A DNA stretch of 10,335 nt, from positions 1 through 10,335 of the forward strand of contig URQU01000057.1 in the NCBI GenBank assembly GCA_900550055.1, in the 5' to 3' direction. Each line of letters begins with the position of its first letter. Positions within the stretch are counted from its first letter, which is position 1. The notes under the pieces are model-generated. The model searched no databases. It was not told the origin of the DNA and saw nothing but the letters and a program-made list of their open reading frames with translations. Positions 7,301 to 10,335 of the stretch are shown one piece after another. Made by a program: the position numbers and the translations under genes. The DNA is from an uncultured Coriobacteriaceae bacterium. GTDB taxonomy: Bacteria; Actinomycetota; Coriobacteriia; Coriobacteriales; Eggerthellaceae.

Positions 7301-8859
7301 TGAGCGCGTTGCGAAACGGACAAGGGAAGCTGGCGCTTCCAGCATGTTTGATCATCATGGACGGTTTGGGCTTGGCGCCGGCAGGTCCGGGCAATGCCGT
7401 GTCGCTGGCATCCACGCCGGTGCTCGACCAGCTGTTCGAAACCTGCTCGCACACCAAGCTCGAAGCCTCGGGAGAGGCCGTGGGCCTTCCTGAGGGTCAG
7501 ATGGGCAACTCCGAGGTGGGGCATCTCAACATCGGCGCCGGCCGCGTGGTGCATCAGGAGCTCTCGCGCATCAACATGGCTTGCCGCACCGGCTCCATTT
7601 GCGATAACGCCGTGATCAACGATGCTATTGCGGCGGCAAAGGCGCCGGGTGCCGCACTGCATCTCATGGGCCTGCTCTCCGATGGCGGCGTGCATTCCAG
7701 CAACGAGCACCTGTATGCGCTTATCAAACATGCCGTGGAAAGCGGCGTCGGCGATGTGCGCGTGCATGCGTTCATGGACGGCCGCGACGTCCCGCCGTCT
7801 AGCGGCAAAGGCTACATGCAGCAGCTGCAGGACTTCATCGCCGAGAGCGGTTTCCAGGACTCCGTGCGCGTGGCAAGCGTTTCGGGTCGCTATTACGCGA
7901 TGGATCGCGACAAGCGTTGGGACCGTGTCGCCAAGGCCTACGAGGCCATCGTGTGCGCAACCCCGCTTGCGGCATCCGACGATCCCGTCGTCGCCATGCA
8001 AGCCTCCTACGATGTCGAGGTCACCGATGAGTTCGTCGAGCCCGTGGCGCTTGATGATCGCGGCGTCGTCGATGGGGATGCCGTCGTTTTCTTCAACTTC
8101 CGTCCCGATCGCGCCCGTGAGATCACGCGCGCCATCGTCGATGATGCCTTTGACGGGTTCGATCGCGCTCGTCGGCCCCAGGTTTCGTTCGTGTGCCTGA
8201 CCGAGTACGACCCGGATATCCCCGCGCCGATCGCGTTCCCCAAGACGTTCCCGGATAACGTGCTTGCCGACGTGCTCTCCGCCGCCGGCCTGCGCCAATA
8301 CCATATCGCCGAAACCGAGAAGTATGCGCATGTCACGTTCTTCCTCAACGGCGGTCGCGAGGAGCCCAAGGCGGGGGAGCAGCGAAGCCTCATCCCCAGC
8401 CCCAAAGTTGCCACGTACGATCTGCAGCCCGAGATGAGCGAGCCTGCGGTCGCGGACACCTTGGCCGCAGCGATCGATGCCGACGAGGCCGATGTGTACA
8501 TCGTGAACTTCGCGAACCCCGATATGGTCGGCCACACGGGCGTCATCCCCGCCGCGGTCGCCGCCGTTGAGGCGGTCGATTCCGGTGTCGGCAAGGTCAT
8601 CGACGCCGTTCGCCGCAAAGGCGGATTCGCGTTCATAACGGCCGATCACGGCAATTGCGACAAGATGATCGCAGATGACGGAACGCCTCATACGGCGCAT
8701 ACCACTGCGAAGGTGCCGTTCATCTTCGTGGACGGTGCCGATACCGGGCGGACGCTCGGTGATGAGGAAGGCGCGCTTTGCGATATCGCCCCTACGTTGC
8801 TCAATGCCATGGGGCTTGCTGCTCCTGCTGAGATGACGGGTCGCAGCCTGTTCGCGTAA
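7300..8859 (+). CDS. gpmI: 2,3-bisphosphoglycerate-independent phosphoglycerate mutase
   Basis: The enzyme converts 3-phosphoglycerate to 2-phosphoglycerate using two metal ions, usually Mn, and a phosphoserine intermediate; it belongs to the alkaline phosphatase superfamily. The 519-residue length is normal. Motifs in order: CLIIMDGLG (metal Asp21), GQMGNSEVGHLNIGAGR with the phosphorylated Ser71 (codon 7510-7512), LLSDGGVHS, HAFMDGRDVPP, SGRYYAMDRDKRWDR, FFNFRPDRAREIT, ETEKYAHVTFFLNGG, ANPDMVGHTG, and ITADHGNCD with downstream PHTAHT. The ATG overlaps the tpiA stop by one base and has only a weak site upstream, so translation is probably coupled to tpiA. The frame is open further upstream inside tpiA, but the homology begins here. 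It completes the cluster up to 2-phosphoglycerate; enolase is not in the window. Confidence 0.97.
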   Translation: MSALRNGQGKLALPACLIIMDGLGLAPAGPGNAVSLASTPVLDQLFETCSHTKLEASGEAVGLPEGQMGNSEVGHLNIGAGRVVHQELSRINMACRTGSICDNAVINDAIAAAKAPGAALHLMGLLSDGGVHSSNEHLYALIKHAVESGVGDVRVHAFMDGRDVPPSSGKGYMQQLQDFIAESGFQDSVRVASVSGRYYAMDRDKRWDRVAKAYEAIVCATPLAASDDPVVAMQASYDVEVTDEFVEPVALDDRGVVDGDAVVFFNFRPDRAREITRAIVDDAFDGFDRARRPQVSFVCLTEYDPDIPAPIAFPKTFPDNVLADVLSAAGLRQYHIAETEKYAHVTFFLNGGREEPKAGEQRSLIPSPKVATYDLQPEMSEPAVADTLAAAIDADEADVYIVNFANPDMVGHTGVIPAAVAAVEAVDSGVGKVIDAVRRKGGFAFITADHGNCDKMIADDGTPHTAHTTAKVPFIFVDGADTGRTLGDEEGALCDIAPTLLNAMGLAAPAEMTGRSLFA

Positions 8860-8882
8860 TACGTGATTTTCATGACCCTGTT

Positions 8883-8921
8883 CGCGCCCGTTGCCGGTTT
8901 CTTGCCTGCGCGGGCGCGTTT
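8883..8921 (+). terminator. Hairpin after gpmI, possible operon terminator
   Basis: CGCGCCCG (8883-8890) pairs perfectly with CGGGCGCG (8911-8918) around a 20-nt loop, followed by TTTCGTT. It begins 24 bases after the gpmI stop. The stem is strong but the loop is large and the T-tract interrupted, so termination may be partial. The loop contains the -35 hexamer of the next promoter. Confidence 0.5.
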
Positions 8922-8930
8922 CGTTATACT
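8902..8930 (+). promoter_or_regulatory. Sigma70-type promoter of secG
   Basis: TTGCCT (8902-8907) and TATACT (8925-8930) are spaced by 17 bases, matching the housekeeping consensus at four and five of six positions. Transcription would start near 8937, leaving a leader of roughly 37 bases before secG. The -35 lies in the loop and the spacer covers the right arm of the upstream hairpin. Confidence 0.7.
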
Positions 8931-8973
8931 TGTCTACTTGCGTACGTAGTTATTTCGAGTGAAAGAGCATCAC

Positions 8974-9231
8974 GTGAATCCGCTTTTGATCATCCTTATC
9001 GCCTTGCTGGTCATTTCCGGCTTGGGTCTCATCATCTTCATTCTGCTGCATTCGGGCAAGGGCACGGGCATCTCCGATATGATTGCCAGTTCCGTGTACT
9101 CTTCGCAAACCGGCACCAGCATCGTAGAGAAGAACCTTGATCGCATCACCATCATCTTTGCGGTCGTCTTCTTGCTGTCGCTTATCGCGCTTATGATCGT
9201 GTATCCGTCCGGCGCTATTGCCACCCGATAA
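8974..9231 (+). CDS. secG: Preprotein translocase subunit SecG
   Basis: SecG is the small, non-essential third subunit of the SecYEG channel in the cytoplasmic membrane and helps SecA-driven export. From GTG 8974 the protein has 85 residues, with two membrane helices (about 4-25 and 58-77) and between them the conserved cytoplasmic loop with SGKGTGISD (27-35), as in the family. An earlier in-frame GTG at 8959 would add five residues, but no purine-rich site precedes it, whereas GAAAGAG (8961-8967) lies well placed before 8974. It has its own promoter and sits downstream of the glycolytic cluster, the order seen in many actinobacteria. No clear hairpin terminator follows; a T-run (9234-9239) lies just after the stop. 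Confidence 0.94.
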   Translation: MNPLLIILIALLVISGLGLIIFILLHSGKGTGISDMIASSVYSSQTGTSIVEKNLDRITIIFAVVFLLSLIALMIVYPSGAIATR

Positions 9232-9250
9232 AATTTTTTGAAATTGGGTC

Positions 9251-9279
9251 TTGGCAAGTACGTAAGGTTCGGGTATATT
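9251..9279 (+). promoter_or_regulatory. Sigma70-type promoter of tRNA-Leu
   Basis: TTGGCA (9251-9256) and TATATT (9274-9279) are 17 bases apart, each matching consensus at five of six positions. Initiation is expected near 9286, about 22 bases before the tRNA. Confidence 0.8.
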
Positions 9280-9284
9280 AATTA

Positions 9285-9304
9285 TTGTTGCTTTTCGGCA
9301 ACAA
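9285..9304 (+). other. Hairpin in the pre-tRNA-Leu leader
   Basis: TTGTTGC (9285-9291) pairs perfectly with GCAACAA (9298-9304) around TTTTCG, three bases before the mature tRNA end. It would lie at the very 5' end of the transcript and may affect RNase P processing or leader stability; this role is inferred. Confidence 0.45.
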
Positions 9305-9307
9305 CTC

Positions 9308-9394
9308 GTCGGAGTGGTGGAACGGCAGACACGCAAGCTTGAGGTGCTTGTGCCCGTAACGGGTGTGCGGGTTCAAATCCCGCCTCCGACACCA
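9308..9394 (+). tRNA. tRNA-Leu (anticodon GAG)
   Basis: The acceptor stem pairs GTCGGAG (9308-9314) with CTCCGAC (9384-9390), followed by discriminator A and an encoded CCA. The anticodon stem CAAGC/GCTTG holds the loop TTGAGGT with anticodon GAG at 9341-9343, reading CUC and CUU leucine codons. A long variable arm (stem CCCGT/ACGGG) marks it as class II, as expected for leucine. The T arm GCGGG/CCCGC with TTCAAAT is standard. It is transcribed alone from its own promoter to its own terminator. Confidence 0.97.
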
Positions 9395-9400
9395 GAATTC

Positions 9401-9427
9401 AAAAAGCGGCCTTCGGGCCGCTTTTTT
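9401..9427 (+). terminator. Intrinsic terminator of tRNA-Leu
   Basis: GCGGCC (9406-9411) and GGCCGC (9416-9421) form a perfect stem with a stable TTCG tetraloop, flanked by five A residues and six T residues (9422-9427). The A-tract makes it potentially bidirectional. Confidence 0.95.
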
Positions 9428-10174
9428 GCTACCTAGAGCATTCTTGAGCTAATTGTTCGTTGCCCTTGTCAGGTCGCTTAGCGGACGGGTGCTGCATTGC
9501 GGTCGGTTGTATTGAAGACCCGTTCGCACTGTTTTCGCGATCGACGTTGATGGCGCGCCAGAGTGCCTGCGCGGCGCATTGCTGCCTCGTTCGTGCAATT
9601 TTTGCGATCCAATACGGTGTTTCTCGGCTATTCATCTTTTCTGGGCATCGGCAGCGCTTCTATCGGGGCATCTGTTTGCTTGGCAAGCGCATGCCCAGCG
9701 TCCTTTCGCTCTCTGCGTTGCAGGCGCATCTTCAGTTACCTTATCGTCTTGCTTGCTTTCGAGCGGTAATGCAACGGGTGCTGATGTGGGCTTGCTTCGG
9801 CTGGTAGCAAATATATCGATGACATTGGAGTCTCTTGTGGAAGGGCCTCTCATCCCGTCTCCGTGGGGCATAACGCCCGCCCTTGGCATTGAGGGGAACG
9901 AGTCGAGCTATTATCGAAAGCGGGCATGTTGAGACTTGAGATAGCTTCCTGCTGCGTTGCCGAATGTCACGATGTTGGTTTGGCGCCTGGCCAAGACCGT
10001 TAGACGCTGGCTTCTTGAAAAGCATAGCCATGACAGGTTGTCCAACTCGCTGATCTTCCTGTCGTTCTGTACAGCTTTGAGTAGACGGTTCTCGGACCGA
10101 ATCCGGTGACCCTGTACAATCCCTATCTGCATTCGCCTCACCAGGGAAAACGGCGAATGCTATTCGGCGATGGC
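9428..10174. other. Gene-poor, lower-GC region; possible decayed gene remnants
   Basis: About 750 bases without a convincing gene on either strand. Open frames are short, overlap each other, lack ribosome binding sites and have Cys- and Arg-rich translations that do not look like proteins. Hand counts of sample lines give about 48-58% GC, against about 68% in a sampled line of yvcK, so the stretch is not under the codon bias of its neighbours. The best hint of former coding is on the plus strand at about 9587-9769, where one frame reads a hydrophobic stretch (FLGYSSFLGIGSASIGASV); an adjacent frame from about 9700 to 9932 continues with LLRLVANISMTLESLVEGPL. This could be a frameshifted membrane-protein relic, perhaps of acquired DNA beside a tRNA, but no family is recognised. 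No signature of tmRNA, RNase P RNA or SRP RNA was seen. Confidence 0.5.
10129..10160. repeat. 9-bp inverted repeat
   Basis: GCATTCGCC (10129-10137) and GGCGAATGC (10152-10160) are perfect reverse complements around a 14-nt loop. No T-tract follows on the plus strand, so it is not a classical terminator. It closes the gene-poor region just before the tRNA-Val promoter area; function unknown. Confidence 0.5.
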
Positions 10175-10194
10175 AAAAAAGTTCGAACTTTTTT
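10175..10194. promoter_or_regulatory. Perfect AT-rich palindrome upstream of tRNA-Val promoter
   Basis: AAAAAAGTTCGAACTTTTTT reads identically on both strands, and a further A-run follows (10195-10201). It ends 11 bases before the -35 hexamer. Placement and A/T-tracts suit an UP element that boosts stable RNA transcription; the symmetric GTTCGAAC centre could alternatively bind a dimeric regulator. The weak stem makes a terminator less likely. Confidence 0.5.
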
Positions 10195-10205
10195 AAAAAA
10201 AGGGG

Positions 10206-10235
10206 TTGCCAAGATTTCTGGTTCAGGTATTATAT
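10206..10235 (+). promoter_or_regulatory. Sigma70-type promoter of tRNA-Val
   Basis: TTGCCA (10206-10211) is followed after 16 to 18 bases by overlapping -10 candidates TATTAT (10228-10233) and TTATAT (10230-10235). Transcription would begin around 10240, some 40 bases before the tRNA. Confidence 0.72.
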
Positions 10236-10280
10236 CTCCTTGCCGACGCGCCGAAAGCGCTGAAGCAACTCACAGCAAGT

Positions 10281-10335
10281 GGGCGTTTAGCTCAGGGGGA
10301 GAGCGCTTCCCTGACACGGAAGAGGTCACAAGTTC
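10281..10335 (+). tRNA. tRNA-Val (anticodon GAC), 3' end outside window
   Basis: The sequence opens with the acceptor strand GGGCGTT, then the D arm with TAGCTCAGGGGGAGAGC. The anticodon stem CTTCC/GGAAG encloses CTGACAC with anticodon GAC at 10313-10315, reading GUC and GUU. The variable loop AGGTC and the start of the T arm (CACAAGTTC) follow before the window ends, so the 3' acceptor strand cannot be checked. More tRNAs may follow. Confidence 0.93.

Noticed and set aside
7276..8700. A 474-codon minus-strand open frame opposite gpmI
   Set aside because: Antisense shadow caused by the codon pattern of gpmI; translation resembles no family.
9460..9807. A 115-codon open frame in the gene-poor region as a real gene
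   Set aside because: Starts at a TTG without a ribosome binding site, directly after a terminator, and has a Cys-rich atypical composition with overlapping frames of similar quality.
9903..10141. A 76-codon minus-strand frame with a GTG start as a possible transposase or regulator fragment
   Set aside because: No recognisable motif, no ribosome binding site seen and composition compatible with chance in this lower-GC stretch.
10175..10194. LexA/SOS box reading of GTTCGAAC
   Set aside because: The half-site spacing does not fit the Gram-positive GAAC-N4-GTTC arrangement, and a tRNA gene is not a plausible SOS target.

Overview
This window looks like chromosomal core DNA from a high-GC actinobacterium, most likely a member of the class Coriobacteriia (Eggerthella relatives). 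Three things point there: the actinobacterial order uvrC-rapZ-yvcK-whiA followed by gap-pgk-tpiA and secG; GTG starts with strong AAGGAG-type ribosome binding sites; and a cofactor-independent phosphoglycerate mutase in the glycolytic cluster, where many other actinobacteria use the cofactor-dependent enzyme. The class-level assignment is inference; no species can be named from the sequence alone.

Region 1 (1-3851) is a co-directional conserved block: the 3' end of uvrC (excision repair endonuclease), then rapZ, yvcK and whiA packed with 3-nt gaps. The first gap, uvrC to rapZ, holds a pair of inverted hairpin repeats that resembles a REP doublet and supplies the uvrC stop codon, followed by a possible hairpin over the rapZ ribosome binding site. 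Region 2 (3852-8859) starts with a long perfect-arm hairpin, then a lower-glycolysis operon: gap, pgk, tpiA, gpmI. These enzymes take glyceraldehyde-3-phosphate / dihydroxyacetone phosphate to 2-phosphoglycerate. The gap-pgk and pgk-tpiA spacers contain hairpins that could tune expression within the operon, and tpiA and gpmI are fused by a TAATG stop-start overlap. YvcK, a factor linked to growth on gluconeogenic carbon, sits beside this glycolytic block.

Region 3 (8860-9427) has a hairpin with an embedded sigma70-type promoter, secG (Sec translocon subunit), a second good promoter, a complete tRNA-Leu(GAG) and a textbook intrinsic terminator. Region 4 (9428-10280) is about 850 bases with no convincing gene and a clearly lower GC content; it may hold decayed remnants. 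It ends in an AT-rich palindrome and a promoter that drive a tRNA-Val(GAC), cut off by the window end.

All protein-coding genes are recognised housekeeping families with their key motifs intact. I found no defence system, mobile element with a transposase, CRISPR array or evident new system. The observations worth a second look are non-coding: the repeat doublet, the folded gap-pgk spacer, the 3898-3962 hairpin and the gene-poor tail.
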